Below, one piece after another: positions 51,676 to 60,239 of a stretch of DNA of 64,000 nucleotides; position 1 is the first letter of the stretch, and the number at the start of each line of letters is the position of its first letter. Position numbers and translations under genes: made by a program. Origin of the DNA: Bifidobacterium erythrocebi (lineage in GTDB: Bacteria > Actinomycetota > Actinomycetes > Actinomycetales > Bifidobacteriaceae); NCBI RefSeq assembly GCF_012932675.1, contig NZ_JAAIIF010000013.1, positions 1 to 64,000 of the forward strand. The letters run 5' to 3'. Under the pieces are notes generated by a model, which worked only from the letters and a program-made list of their open reading frames with translations, made no database searches and was not told the origin of the DNA.

Positions 51676-51709
51676 AACAGGGGTATACACATATGTGTAT
51701 ACCCCTGTT
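51676..51709. terminator. Bidirectional terminator, perfect 34-bp palindrome
   Basis: AACAGGGGTATACACAT is followed directly by its complement and then TTTCGTTT. It would end both convergent transcripts. Confidence 0.8.
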
Positions 51710-51764
51710 TTCGTTTCAGCCGCACCGACGCCAATCCGAACACGACTTAATCTGGCCTAGATGT

Positions 51765-52319
51765 TCAGATCGCGAACCGTTCCAAAGCGGCACGGAAATC
51801 GCCTTGGATCATGGTGTCGATCTTGCCGACGATCTTCTCCGGATCGCCCTTCATGTCACCAGCGACCCATTCCAGCATCACGCCGACAAACGCATACCGG
51901 AAGAACCCTGCCACGAACTGCTTGTCCTCGTCGCGTACCTGCAGTCCCTCGGCCTTCTCATCGACCACGGAAAGCAGCAGATCGTACGTGATGTCGTACA
52001 GGTAGCGTTCCACGCGCTCACGGCTGACGCAGTGGTACACGTTCATGACGAACGGCTTGTTCTCGCGCACCACGTTGAAAATGCTCAGCAGACCCTTCTG
52101 CCAAGTGTCGACGGTGCGATTGCCGGCCAGCGCCTTGCCGGCGTCCTCCTGGCATGACCATTCCACCAGGTCGTAGATGTCCTGGAAATGATAGTAGAAA
52201 GTCATGCGGCTGATGCCGCAATCCTCGCAGATATCGGTGACAGTGATCTTATTCAGCGGCTTTTCGAGCAGCAGCTTTTTCAACGACGATTCCAACGCGC
52301 GCTTGGTGGTCGAAGCCAT
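51765..52319 (-). CDS. TetR-family regulator (DhaS-like)
   Basis: A 184-residue regulator. The N-terminal helix-turn-helix (KITVTDICEDCGISRMTFYYHFQDIYDLV) is followed by a C-terminal ligand domain of the TetR_C_8/DhaS group with WQKGLLSIFNVVRENKPFV. These bind small ligands. Targets are unknown; the convergent oleate hydratase is a possible one. ATG has GAGGAGG upstream and is preceded by a leader hairpin at 52349-52378. Confidence 0.9.
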   Translation of the reverse strand: MASTTKRALESSLKKLLLEKPLNKITVTDICEDCGISRMTFYYHFQDIYDLVEWSCQEDAGKALAGNRTVDTWQKGLLSIFNVVRENKPFVMNVYHCVSRERVERYLYDITYDLLLSVVDEKAEGLQVRDEDKQFVAGFFRYAFVGVMLEWVAGDMKGDPEKIVGKIDTMIQGDFRAALERFAI

Positions 52320-52348
52320 GCATCTCCTCCTCGGGTCCGGTTTTCCGC

Positions 52349-52378
52349 GCCGGGACGCACACCCTCATGCGTCCCGGC
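52349..52378 (-). other. Leader hairpin upstream of the TetR gene
   Basis: GCCGGGACGCA (52349-52359) pairs with TGCGTCCCGGC (52368-52378). It lies between the gpmA terminator and the TetR start. It may be part of a structured leader or an additional terminator. Confidence 0.5.
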
Positions 52379-52383
52379 ATGCA

Positions 52384-52413
52384 AAAGCGGGAACCCTTAC
52401 GGATTCCCGCTTT
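52384..52413 (-). terminator. Terminator of gpmA
   Basis: AAAGCGGGAA and TTCCCGCTTT, 33 bp beyond the gpmA stop, followed on the minus strand by TTGC. Confidence 0.8.
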
Positions 52414-52445
52414 GCTTAAGCATCATTCGCTACAAGCGGAATGAA

Positions 52446-53186
52446 TCACTTCTGGCCCTGAGCGGCAACGGCGGCGGCACCGGCAGCGGCGGCTTCCGGA
52501 TCCAGGTACTCGCCACGCGGCTTGATCGGCTTGAAGTTCTCATCCAGCTCGTACAGCAGCGGCATTGCGGTCGGGATGTTGACCTTGGCGATCTCCTCTT
52601 CGGAGAGGTTGTCAAGCATCTTCACGATGGCGCGCAGGCTGTTGCCGTGAGCGGCGATCAGAACGGTCTTGCCAGCCTTCAGCTCCGGCTCGATGTCGGA
52701 CTTGAAGTACGGCTCGACGCGCTTGACCACGTCGGCCAGGCACTCGGCTTCCGGAACCGGATCGCCGGTGTAGCGCGGATCATGGTTCTGCGCGTACTCG
52801 TCGTCCGGATTGATGTCCGGCGGCGGGGTGGCGTAGGAACGACGCCACAGCATGAACTTCTCGTCACCGTACTCTTCGCGGATGGCGGTCTTGTTCTTGC
52901 CCTGCAGAGCGCCGTAGTGACGCTCGTTGAGACGCCAGCTGCGCTTGACGGGGATCCACAGGCGATCAGCCTCGTCCAGCGCGTAGTTGGCGGTGTTGAT
53001 GGCGCGGCGCAGCATCGAAGTGAAGACGATATCCGGAAGGACGTTCTTCTCCTTGAGCAGGCGGCCGCCGTTCTTGGCTTCCTCGACGCCCTGTTCGGTC
53101 AGCGGGACATCGACCCAGCCGGTGAACTGATTGGTTTTATTCCATGCGCTCTGTCCATGACGGAGCAGTACTAGTTTGTAAGTCAT
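52446..53186 (-). CDS. gpmA: 2,3-Bisphosphoglycerate-dependent phosphoglycerate mutase
   Basis: A 246-residue glycolytic enzyme interconverting 3- and 2-phosphoglycerate. The phosphohistidine is in [13 protein letters not shown] (His10). [22 protein letters not shown] and [12 protein letters not shown] are the further signatures. ATG at 53186 has TAGACT 7 nt upstream and no ribosome site. The extension to 53219 is not supported. Confidence 0.97.
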   Translation of the reverse strand: MTYKLVLLRHGQSAWNKTNQFTGWVDVPLTEQGVEEAKNGGRLLKEKNVLPDIVFTSMLRRAINTANYALDEADRLWIPVKRSWRLNERHYGALQGKNKTAIREEYGDEKFMLWRRSYATPPPDINPDDEYAQNHDPRYTGDPVPEAECLADVVKRVEPYFKSDIEPELKAGKTVLIAAHGNSLRAIVKMLDNLSEEEIAKVNIPTAMPLLYELDENFKPIKPRGEYLDPEAAAAGAAAVAAQGQK

Positions 53187-53199
53187 AGTTGCCAGTCTA
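53187..53199 (-). promoter_or_regulatory. -10 element of a likely leaderless promoter (gpmA)
   Basis: TAGACT (53194-53199), 7 nt before the ATG. A TTGTGT hexamer lies 16 bp further upstream and could be the -35. Confidence 0.6.
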
Positions 53200-53294
53200 C
53201 CGCCTTGTGCGGCCAACACAACCGGTGATGACGATTATTCGGTTACGGTCATGAAACAATTTTCATTCCGCTGCATGACCGTTTGCAGTCGGCC

Positions 53295-54365
53295 TCAAAC
53301 GAATGCCGCCGTTGCGGCGAATGCGGCGGCGAGCGCCAGCGATGAGAATGTGCAGAGCGGCAGTGCTTTGCCGTAGTGTTTTCCTGCGATTGCGACGGCT
53401 GCAGCAGCGCATATCGCGCAGGTGATCGCCAGCATGATGATTGCCGGAACCGTGTATGCCGATTGCAGTCTGGCATACGCGACGGCCAGCAGCACGGCAG
53501 CGGCCAGCAGCGCGATTGTGAAGACGGTACCGTTGCGACGACCCAAAGCGGTCATCCATGTATGTTTGCCGTGGTCACGGTCGGATTCGATGTCACGCAG
53601 GTTGTTGACGCACAGGACCGCGACGGCGATGAGACCGACGTTCACGCCGCCGCACACGCCTGCCAAGGAAATCGTGCCGGTCAGAGCGAACATCGTGCCG
53701 CAGGTGGCAACCAGACCGAAGAAGATGAAGACGAATATCTCACCCAGATAGTGGTAACCGTAGGGATGCTTGCCGCCGACATAGCACCAGCCGGCCACGA
53801 GGCAGGCGATGCCGACCAGAATGAACCACCAGTAGCCGGTCAGTGCGATGACGGCCAGACCGCACAGGCAGGCAATCAGCGCGTTGACTCCTGCCGCAGC
53901 CAGCACCTTCCTAGGGCTCACGCCGGATGCGACGAGCCGGACCGGACCATGCGGGGGCTGCGACGCTTGAGACGAATCCGGTTCCGAAACCGGTCTTGAA
54001 TTTCGTTCCGCAGGCCGGCTCTCCGAATCGATGGCACGCCCCTCGTCGGTGCCACGCACACCGTCGGAATAGTCGTTCGCATAATTCACGGCGATCTGCA
54101 GGAACAATGCCACGCAGCCGCACAGTACCGTCACCACAGCAAACCAGCCCACCGAACGTTGGCAGACGCCGACCAACGAACCAAGCTTCCACTCCCCCAG
54201 GTCATGCTGCCCGCCGAAGAACGGACACGGCTCGTGCAGCAGATCGCCGCCCTGCGAATACACGAATGCGCCTTGCCATGACAGCGCGGCGCCGATAATC
54301 ACCGGAGCGATCGCCAATGGCAACGTCTTCAGGCGAGCGCCGCGAATCCAAGTCGATAACTGCAT
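53295..54365 (-). CDS. menA: MenA-like UbiA-family prenyltransferase
   Basis: A 356-residue membrane enzyme with eight to nine spans. The two Asp-rich motifs that bind prenyl diphosphate through Mg2+ are NYANDYSDGVRGTD and NNLRDIESDRDHGKHT. MenA prenylates 1,4-dihydroxy-2-naphthoate on the way to menaquinone. About 40 extra Ser/Pro residues follow the first motif. ATG at 54365 is preferred: TAGAAT stands 7 nt before it and overlaps the other candidate ATG at 54374. No other men genes are in the window. Confidence 0.85.
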   Translation of the reverse strand: MQLSTWIRGARLKTLPLAIAPVIIGAALSWQGAFVYSQGGDLLHEPCPFFGGQHDLGEWKLGSLVGVCQRSVGWFAVVTVLCGCVALFLQIAVNYANDYSDGVRGTDEGRAIDSESRPAERNSRPVSEPDSSQASQPPHGPVRLVASGVSPRKVLAAAGVNALIACLCGLAVIALTGYWWFILVGIACLVAGWCYVGGKHPYGYHYLGEIFVFIFFGLVATCGTMFALTGTISLAGVCGGVNVGLIAVAVLCVNNLRDIESDRDHGKHTWMTALGRRNGTVFTIALLAAAVLLAVAYARLQSAYTVPAIIMLAITCAICAAAAVAIAGKHYGKALPLCTFSSLALAAAFAATAAFV

Positions 54366-54378
54366 GAACGCCATTCTA
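54366..54378 (-). promoter_or_regulatory. -10 element of a likely leaderless promoter (menA)
   Basis: TAGAAT (54373-54378), 7 nt before the ATG at 54365. Confidence 0.55.
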
Positions 54379-54386
54379 CGTGCGGT

Positions 54387-55091
54387 TCAGGTTTCCGGGT
54401 GGCCCCACTTTTCGGTGAGCCATATGGCGATTGCCTGGCTGCGCGTCCTGGCATTGAGCTTCGCCATGGCACGCTTGGTGTGGGTTTTGACCGTGTTCTC
54501 GGAGAGACCAAGCCGTTCACCCACCTGTTGCGTGGTCAAGCCACCCGCGTATCCGCGCATGATCGCCTCTTCACGTTCCGACAGTGCAACGGGTTTCCGT
54601 TCCGCGGCACGAGACAGCCTGGCATATGCCTTATCAGCCGTTTCGAACCGCAGCCCCGGCATACTGTCCGACAATTCAGATGGCATATACGTCAGCCCGG
54701 CGGCCACTTGCTCCACCGCCATGCCGATGTTCCGCAGATTGCGTTTCGCCACGATCCCCTGACCTCCCGCATCGGCGATCTGCGCCGCGAACCGATGCAG
54801 CGGAAACGATGTGATCGCCAGAACGGGCAGATTCTCGCTCTCGCTACGAATCGATCTGCATACGGCAACGCCATCCATGTCGGACAGCGACATATCCAGC
54901 ACAAGCACATCGGGCCGAGTCTGTTCATCACGGCACAGCCGCACCGCCTTGCTGCCGAGCACGCATCGCCAGACGACACTTCCCGAGCCGAACCGATGCT
55001 CCAGATACGCGGACAACGCCGCCAAAGTCAGCTCGTCGTTGTCCACAATGCCGATTCGCATCGTCGGATGCTCGCTCATATACTCCATCAT
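54387..55091 (-). CDS. LuxR/NarL-type response regulator
   Basis: A 234-residue response regulator. The receiver holds the phospho-acceptor Asp66 in VLVLDMSLSDMDG and the acidic pocket near VDNDE. The C-terminal LuxR helix-turn-helix starts near LSEREEAIMRGYAGGLTTQQVG and includes LSENTVKTHTKRAMAKL. The kinase gene's stop overlaps its start as ATGA, so translation is coupled and the ATG at 55091 is indicated. Targets are unknown. Confidence 0.93.
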   Translation of the reverse strand: MMEYMSEHPTMRIGIVDNDELTLAALSAYLEHRFGSGSVVWRCVLGSKAVRLCRDEQTRPDVLVLDMSLSDMDGVAVCRSIRSESENLPVLAITSFPLHRFAAQIADAGGQGIVAKRNLRNIGMAVEQVAAGLTYMPSELSDSMPGLRFETADKAYARLSRAAERKPVALSEREEAIMRGYAGGLTTQQVGERLGLSENTVKTHTKRAMAKLNARTRSQAIAIWLTEKWGHPET

Positions 55092-56383
55092 CGACCTTCC
55101 AGCGGAATATCGGCAGACAACGTCCATGTGTCATCTTCCTGAGAGGTACGCAACGTTCCACCGCTCCTTTCGATCGCATCACGATGGAAGGCAAGTCCCT
55201 TGCCCGAGACGGGCTTCCGACATGCACGTCCCTCGTCCGATTCGGGGATGGAATTGGTTTCCGTCACATGCAGATGGCTGTTCAGATGGTCGCTCTCGAT
55301 ATTCACGAATATCGCGTACGGCTGGCTGGGATCGGCATGACCGGCGATATTGGAGTACAACTCATCAAGCAGCCGCACACATTCGTCGGTTCGTTCGCGT
55401 CCAATCCCAAACAGTTTCCCTGTTTCCGCAACATGGCTTTCGCCGGCGAATCCCAACGAATGCAGGCGATTGTCGCCTTCTTTGCAATGGGCTCGGACCG
55501 TATCGGAGAACGAGCCGTTTTGCACCGCAAGACGATTCCGATTCCCAGCATCGGCGCGCAAGGATTCGGCCTCGTCGGCATGTCCGAGGATGTCGATGAC
55601 GGCATGGACATTGTCCATCGTGTGTTGTGCGGTTTCATCGATCCGCTGCCAGGCCGCACGCTCAGTATCGGAGATTTGCGGATCATCCGCATGCTGCTGG
55701 GCGACGAACGCGATGTACGACAGCCCGCCGGTCACCGTATCGTGGGTTTTGCTGGCGAGCATGGTGTCACGCTCCATCATCGACATGCGATACTGCGCCT
55801 GTTCCAGACGACTGTTGCGGTCACGTAATGCGTCGACCAGTCTGCGATGCATGGCGACGAATGCATAACACAGCCAATATGCCGCATAGACGATACATAG
55901 TGCAATACCGAGAACCGCCAGCCAATGCCAGCCGTAGATGCCGTAGACGACCATGACCGCCGTGCCGGCCAGCGGAATACCGTAGCCGCCGATGAGTGCA
56001 TACGCAATGTCATTGTCGATAAACGACGTCATCAATCTCAGCCAAGCCGGATTCCATGGCTGTTTTGCGCCCGCACCGGCACTATCCGGAATCACGCGCT
56101 CCCCACGGATGACATGCACGATATACGCACCACGGTTGACGATGAAATACACGGCGTACGCAATCGCGAACACCGCGCTGACGCACGCATACGCAGCGTT
56201 GCCATCGCGCGAATACAACCATCCAGCCGCCAATGCGACGGCGATCAACGGTAGTGACCTGCAATCGAATCTGCGCTCATGCTCGATGTCGTCCTTGTCG
56301 AGGAACACTTCGTGCAGAAAACCACGCACTCCAGCGGAATCGGAATCCCGCTTCGTGGCTGCCGCCTTCTCCTGGTTCGACAT
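55088..56383 (-). CDS. Membrane sensor histidine kinase (NarX/LiaS-like class)
   Basis: A 431-residue kinase. Several hydrophobic segments lie between residues 45 and 175, followed by a coiled region. The phospho-acceptor is His214 in SKTHDTVTGGLSYIAF. An ATPase C-terminus (LLDELYSNIAGHADP, SGKGLAFHRDAIERSGG) follows. The ATPase region is divergent from classical N and G boxes but recognisable for the NarL-partner kinases. ATG at 56383 has GAGG upstream. It is co-transcribed with the LuxR regulator and probably with its own input unknown. Confidence 0.88.
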   Translation of the reverse strand: MSNQEKAAATKRDSDSAGVRGFLHEVFLDKDDIEHERRFDCRSLPLIAVALAAGWLYSRDGNAAYACVSAVFAIAYAVYFIVNRGAYIVHVIRGERVIPDSAGAGAKQPWNPAWLRLMTSFIDNDIAYALIGGYGIPLAGTAVMVVYGIYGWHWLAVLGIALCIVYAAYWLCYAFVAMHRRLVDALRDRNSRLEQAQYRMSMMERDTMLASKTHDTVTGGLSYIAFVAQQHADDPQISDTERAAWQRIDETAQHTMDNVHAVIDILGHADEAESLRADAGNRNRLAVQNGSFSDTVRAHCKEGDNRLHSLGFAGESHVAETGKLFGIGRERTDECVRLLDELYSNIAGHADPSQPYAIFVNIESDHLNSHLHVTETNSIPESDEGRACRKPVSGKGLAFHRDAIERSGGTLRTSQEDDTWTLSADIPLEGR

Positions 56384-56705
56384 ATCATGCCTCTTTTCAA
56401 TACGGAACCATATCCGTTTCCATATCAAAGAGCAGGTGGAAGTTCGATGCAATGAAGCTGTCACCCGTTTGGGTATGCGGCTTCAAAAGAGGATTGGGGC
56501 ACAGAAAAGGGCGCTTCCCAATCGGGAAACGCCCTTAGATCTTCTTGCCTCAGTTCAGCGGCTACAGATTTTAGAGGATGGCACCGGCGGAAACGGATAC
56601 CTTCGTCGGCGAACAGCCCACAGGACTGTTCTTCTCCTCGGGCGGCATCCTGCCAAGCGGGATGCCGCACCTCGCGTGAAGCCGAATATGAACTGAGGCT
56701 CCGCC
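56384..56705. other. Structured 3' region of lysS and kinase upstream region
   Basis: 322 bp with no gene. It contains the lysS terminator (56507-56536), a hairpin GCGGCATCC/GGATGCCGC (56642-56669) and a 17-bp repeat of the lysS end at 56547-56563. Confidence 0.6.
56507..56536 (-). terminator. Terminator of lysS
   Basis: AAGGGCG.TTCCC and GGGAA.CGCCCTT form a 12-bp interrupted stem. The minus strand continues with TTTTCTGT. Confidence 0.8.
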
Positions 56706-56719
56706 TCAGTTCAGCGGCT
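56547..56719. repeat. 17-bp direct repeat of the lysS 3' end
   Basis: GCCTCAGTTCAGCGGCT is present at 56547-56563 and 56703-56719. The second copy contains the last lysS codons and stop. The copies are 156 bp apart. TGAACTGAGGC at 56689-56699 is an additional inverted partner of the second copy. Confidence 0.8.
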
Positions 56720-58379
56720 TAACAAGAGGGAAGGTGATGGTCTCGCGGATGGTGGCGCCGGTCAGGGCGATGAGCAGTCGGTCGATGCCCATGCCCATGC
56801 CGCCTGCCGGAGGCATGCCCACGCCGAGGGCCTCCAGGAAGTCCTCATCGATATCGCAGGCCTCTTCGTCGCCGGCGAGCGCATCCTTGGCCTGAGCCAC
56901 GAAGCGTTCGCGCTGCACGACCGGGTCGTTGAGCTCGGAGTAGCCGGTGGCCAGCTCGAAGCCGCGCACGTACAGATCCCACTTCTCGACCACGCCGGCC
57001 TTGGAGCGGTGGCCCTTGACCAGCGGGGAGGTTTCGACCGGGAAGTCGCGCACGAAGGTCGGCTCGTACAGCTTGTCCTCGTAGAAGTGCTCCCACAGAT
57101 GCTCGACGAGCTTGCCGTGGTTCTCCACGTCATCGCGCTCCACGCCGAGCTTGTCGGCGATCTCGCCCAGGTGCTCCACGGAGGTACCGGGGTTGTCCGG
57201 GCCACCGTTCGGCACGATCTCCTCGCCCAGCGCTTCGGAGAGGGAGTCGTACATGCTGATGGTCTTCCATTCGCCGCCGAAGTCGTATTCGGTGCCGTCC
57301 AGCAGGGTCACCTTGTGGCTGCCGAACACGTCCATGGCGGTGTCCTGCACGAGCTGCTTGACGAGCGCGCCGATGGTGTCGTAGTTGCCGTAGGCCTGGT
57401 AGGCCTCGACCATGGTGAATTCCGGGGCGTGGGTGGCGTCGACGCCTTCGTTGCGGAAGTCGCGGTTGATTTCGAACACGCGGTCGATGCCGCCGACGAG
57501 GCAGCGCTTCAAGAACAGTTCCGGCGCGATGCGCAGGTAGAGGTCCAGGTCGAAGGCGTTCATGTGCGTGGTGAACGGACGTGCCGCGGCACCGCCGTGC
57601 ACGGTCTGCAGCATCGGGGTTTCGACCTCGAGGAAGTCGTGGTCGGCGAAGGTCTTGCGCAGCGAGGCGACAGCCTTGGAACGGTTGCGTACCATGTTGC
57701 GGATCTTCTCGTCCGCGATCATGCCGATGTACGGCTTGCGGGTGCGGGTGTCTTCGTTCAGTTCCTTGTGCAGGGCCGGCAGCGGCTGCAGCGCCTTGGC
57801 GGCGATGGCCCATTCGGTGGCGAACACGGACAGTTCGCCGGTCTTGGAGGCGATCACGCGGCCCTTGATGAACAGGTGGTCGCCCAGGTCGACCAGCTGC
57901 TTGAACTGCTTCAGGGAGTCGGCGCCGATCTCCTTCTTGGAGATCATGCCCTGGATCTTGGTGCCGTCGCCGGCGGCGAGCTGCACGAAGCACAGGCCGC
58001 CCGCGTTACGCAGGAAGAGCACGCGGCCAGCAATGCCGACCACGTCCTCGGTCTCGTCGCCCGCTTCGAGCTTGCCGTCGTACTTGGCACGGACCTCTTC
58101 GATGGTGGCGGTGACGTCGAGAGTCACCGGGTACGGCTGGATGCCTTCCTTGAGCATCATGGCGCGCTTGGCCACGCGCATCTGCACCTGCTCCGGGTGG
58201 GCCAGCGGGCCGAATTCCTTGTTGGACGGGTCCACGGCCTCGTCCAAGGTGGCACCGTCGTTGATCTTGTCTCGAATCGCGCCATCCTGCGCAAGCAGCA
58301 TCTCGGCGCGTTCGACAGTGGTCATATGAGGGGTGTTCTCGCCCTCTTCGTTCTCAGTGTTTTCAACAACTTCAGACAT
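56706..58379 (-). CDS. lysS: Lysyl-tRNA synthetase (class II)
   Basis: A 557-residue class IIb synthetase. The N-terminal OB-fold anticodon domain precedes motif 1, motif 2 (FEINRDFRNEGVDATHAPEFTMVE) and motif 3 (GMGIDRLLIALTG). It charges tRNA-Lys. The N-terminal 40 residues are acidic (MSEVVENTENEEGENT), a usual actinobacterial addition. ATG at 58379 has TACACT 8 nt upstream with no ribosome site. The extension to 58469 is therefore rejected. Confidence 0.97.
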   Translation of the reverse strand: MSEVVENTENEEGENTPHMTTVERAEMLLAQDGAIRDKINDGATLDEAVDPSNKEFGPLAHPEQVQMRVAKRAMMLKEGIQPYPVTLDVTATIEEVRAKYDGKLEAGDETEDVVGIAGRVLFLRNAGGLCFVQLAAGDGTKIQGMISKKEIGADSLKQFKQLVDLGDHLFIKGRVIASKTGELSVFATEWAIAAKALQPLPALHKELNEDTRTRKPYIGMIADEKIRNMVRNRSKAVASLRKTFADHDFLEVETPMLQTVHGGAAARPFTTHMNAFDLDLYLRIAPELFLKRCLVGGIDRVFEINRDFRNEGVDATHAPEFTMVEAYQAYGNYDTIGALVKQLVQDTAMDVFGSHKVTLLDGTEYDFGGEWKTISMYDSLSEALGEEIVPNGGPDNPGTSVEHLGEIADKLGVERDDVENHGKLVEHLWEHFYEDKLYEPTFVRDFPVETSPLVKGHRSKAGVVEKWDLYVRGFELATGYSELNDPVVQRERFVAQAKDALAGDEEACDIDEDFLEALGVGMPPAGGMGMGIDRLLIALTGATIRETITFPLVKPLN

Positions 58380-58393
58380 GATTGCCAAGTGTA
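58380..58393 (-). promoter_or_regulatory. -10 element of a likely leaderless promoter (lysS)
   Basis: TACACT (58388-58393), 8 nt before the ATG. Confidence 0.6.
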
Positions 58394-58572
58394 CGCAACA
58401 CGGGCGATTTGACGGTGCCTTCAAGACACCCAGCCAATCGCTTCGGCACACGGCGGCATCCGGCAACATCCGACATCATCTTCTCCGACGCCCAGCATCA
58501 GCCAACGTCCCCGAATATCCACATCGGCAAAACGGCCATATTCCAACGCGACACGCTGAACGACACTCGGAT

Positions 58573-58602
58573 TTGCGTCCGCATGGGACCTTGCTGTAGA
58601 CT
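58573..58602 (+). promoter_or_regulatory. Promoter of tRNA-Pro
   Basis: TTGCGT (58573-58578) and TAGACT (58597-58602) with an 18-bp spacer, 16 bp before the tRNA. Confidence 0.6.
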
Positions 58603-58618
58603 GACGGACGTTGCCAAA

Positions 58619-58692
<74 letters not shown>

Positions 58693-58697
58693 CAACT

Positions 58698-58724
58698 AAG
58701 GCGGAACAGAAATGTTCCGCCTTT
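58698..58724 (+). terminator. Terminator of tRNA-Pro
   Basis: AAGGCGGAACA and TGTTCCGCCTT, followed by TTCTTTT. Confidence 0.9.
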
Positions 58725-58864
58725 TCTTTTGCCCGGAATCGCTGCCCCTCCAGCGTTCATTCAGCACCCGCCTTCGGCGGATTCGGAACAACCGTGCCAT
58801 GCACGCAACACAGGGCATCTATGCTCGGAACGCTCCCACACAGCACAAACCCCCAAAGGATCAT

Positions 58865-60052
58865 ATGAAGAAAAGCATTCTCGCACTTGCCTCCGGCGCA
58901 TTCATCCTCGGTGCCGCCGAATTCGTGATGATGGGCATCCTGCCCCAGGCCGCCGCAACCATGCACGTGAGCATTCCGGCCGCCGGTCACTACATCTCCG
59001 CCTACGCGATCGGCGTGTGCTTCGGCACGCTGATGCTGGTATTCGGACGCAAGGTGCCGCCGAAGAACCTCATCATCCTGTTCATGGCCATCGCGCTTGC
59101 GGGCAACACCCTGAGCGCCATCGCCGTCAACTCCCCCATGCTCATCGCGGCCCGTTTCATTTCCGGATTGCCGCACGGCGCGTTCTTCGGCACCGCCACG
59201 CTAATCGCCAAAACGCTTGCCGACAAGGGCAAGGAGGCACAATCCGTGTCGATGATGGTGACCGGGCAGACCGTGGCGAATATGCTCGGCGTGCCGGCCG
59301 GAACCATGCTTTCGGAATTCCTTTCCTGGCGCATGGCCTTCGCCATTCTCGCCGCGTGGGCACTGATGACGATGGCGCTCGTCATCGCATGGGTGCCGTT
59401 CGTCGCTCCGATCAAGGACGCCGGCATCAAGGGACAGTTCCGCTTCCTCACGCACCCCGGCCCATGGCTCATTCTGCTGGCGGTGTTTTTCGGCAATTCC
59501 GGCATTTTCTGCTGGTGGAGCTACGTTTCGCCGTGGCTGCAGAAGACCGGCGGATGGTCTTCCGCGATGGTGCCGATGATGATGGTGCTTGCGGGGCTCG
59601 GCATGGTGGTCGGCGGTATCGTCGGCGGCCGTTTGACCGACCTGTGGAAGGCCGGTGCCACTGCGGCGCTCTCGCATTTCATCGCCTTGTGCGGCCTGCT
59701 GCTGGTGTTCTTCCTGCCCGGTAATCACGTGACCACGGCCATTCTGACGTTCGTCATCGGTTTCGCGCTGTTCTTCAACTCCTCCCCGCAGCAGCTGCTT
59801 ATGGTGCAGGCCGGCGAGGGCGGCGGCGAGCTGATCGCCGGAGCCGGCGTGCAGGTGGCGTTCAACTTCGGCAACGCGGTCGGTTCAATCGTCGGCGGCG
59901 CGGCCCTGACCGCGACCTCGATGAACTACCATTTCACCGGCATCGCCGGCGCGCCGATCAGCCTGCTTGCCGTGCTGCTGCTCATCATCTACAGCCGTCG
60001 ATACGAGACACATACCGACGCCATCAACCGCATGCGCGAAGTGCACGTCTGA
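58865..60052 (+). CDS. MFS transporter, DHA1-like (AraJ/sugar-efflux type)
   Basis: A 395-residue transporter with 12 spans. The N-terminal AAEFVMMGILPQAAA and the ISGLPHGAFFGTATLIAKTL of spans 4-5 are characteristic of the AraJ/SotB-like DHA1 group that exports arabinose, purines or drugs. ATG at 58865 has AAAGGA 6 nt upstream. An upstream ATG-bearing extension overlaps the tRNA terminator and was dropped. The substrate is unknown. Confidence 0.9.
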   Translation: MKKSILALASGAFILGAAEFVMMGILPQAAATMHVSIPAAGHYISAYAIGVCFGTLMLVFGRKVPPKNLIILFMAIALAGNTLSAIAVNSPMLIAARFISGLPHGAFFGTATLIAKTLADKGKEAQSVSMMVTGQTVANMLGVPAGTMLSEFLSWRMAFAILAAWALMTMALVIAWVPFVAPIKDAGIKGQFRFLTHPGPWLILLAVFFGNSGIFCWWSYVSPWLQKTGGWSSAMVPMMMVLAGLGMVVGGIVGGRLTDLWKAGATAALSHFIALCGLLLVFFLPGNHVTTAILTFVIGFALFFNSSPQQLLMVQAGEGGGELIAGAGVQVAFNFGNAVGSIVGGAALTATSMNYHFTGIAGAPISLLAVLLLIIYSRRYETHTDAINRMREVHV

Positions 60053-60107
60053 CCGCAGAAAACGCACACCGACTGCGCTGTTGCGCCGTTGCGCAGTTGT
60101 GACTTTG

Positions 60108-60139
60108 AAGCCCGATCCGCCGTCGAACGGATCGGGCTT
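60108..60139 (+). terminator. Terminator of the DHA1 MFS gene
   Basis: AAGCCCGATCCG and CGGATCGGGCTT with a short loop, followed by CGTCGTTT. Confidence 0.8.
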
Positions 60140-60239
60140 CGTCGTTTCACGCCCCTCACCGCCCCACCATGCCATACCGGCTCATACACTGGAGGCAGAT
60201 GCTTGGCATGGGCACACGGCAATGATCAAGGGAGGTTTC

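Larger units (their letters stand above)
51476..51764. other. Convergent intergenic region with palindromes
   Basis: 289 bp between the convergent oleate hydratase and TetR genes, filled by a long imperfect palindrome (51516-51628) and a perfect 34-bp one (51676-51709). No coding signal is seen. Confidence 0.7.

Noticed and set aside
51516..51709. Insertion sequence remnant
   Set aside because: No transposase fragment or target-site duplication was found; only palindromic DNA.
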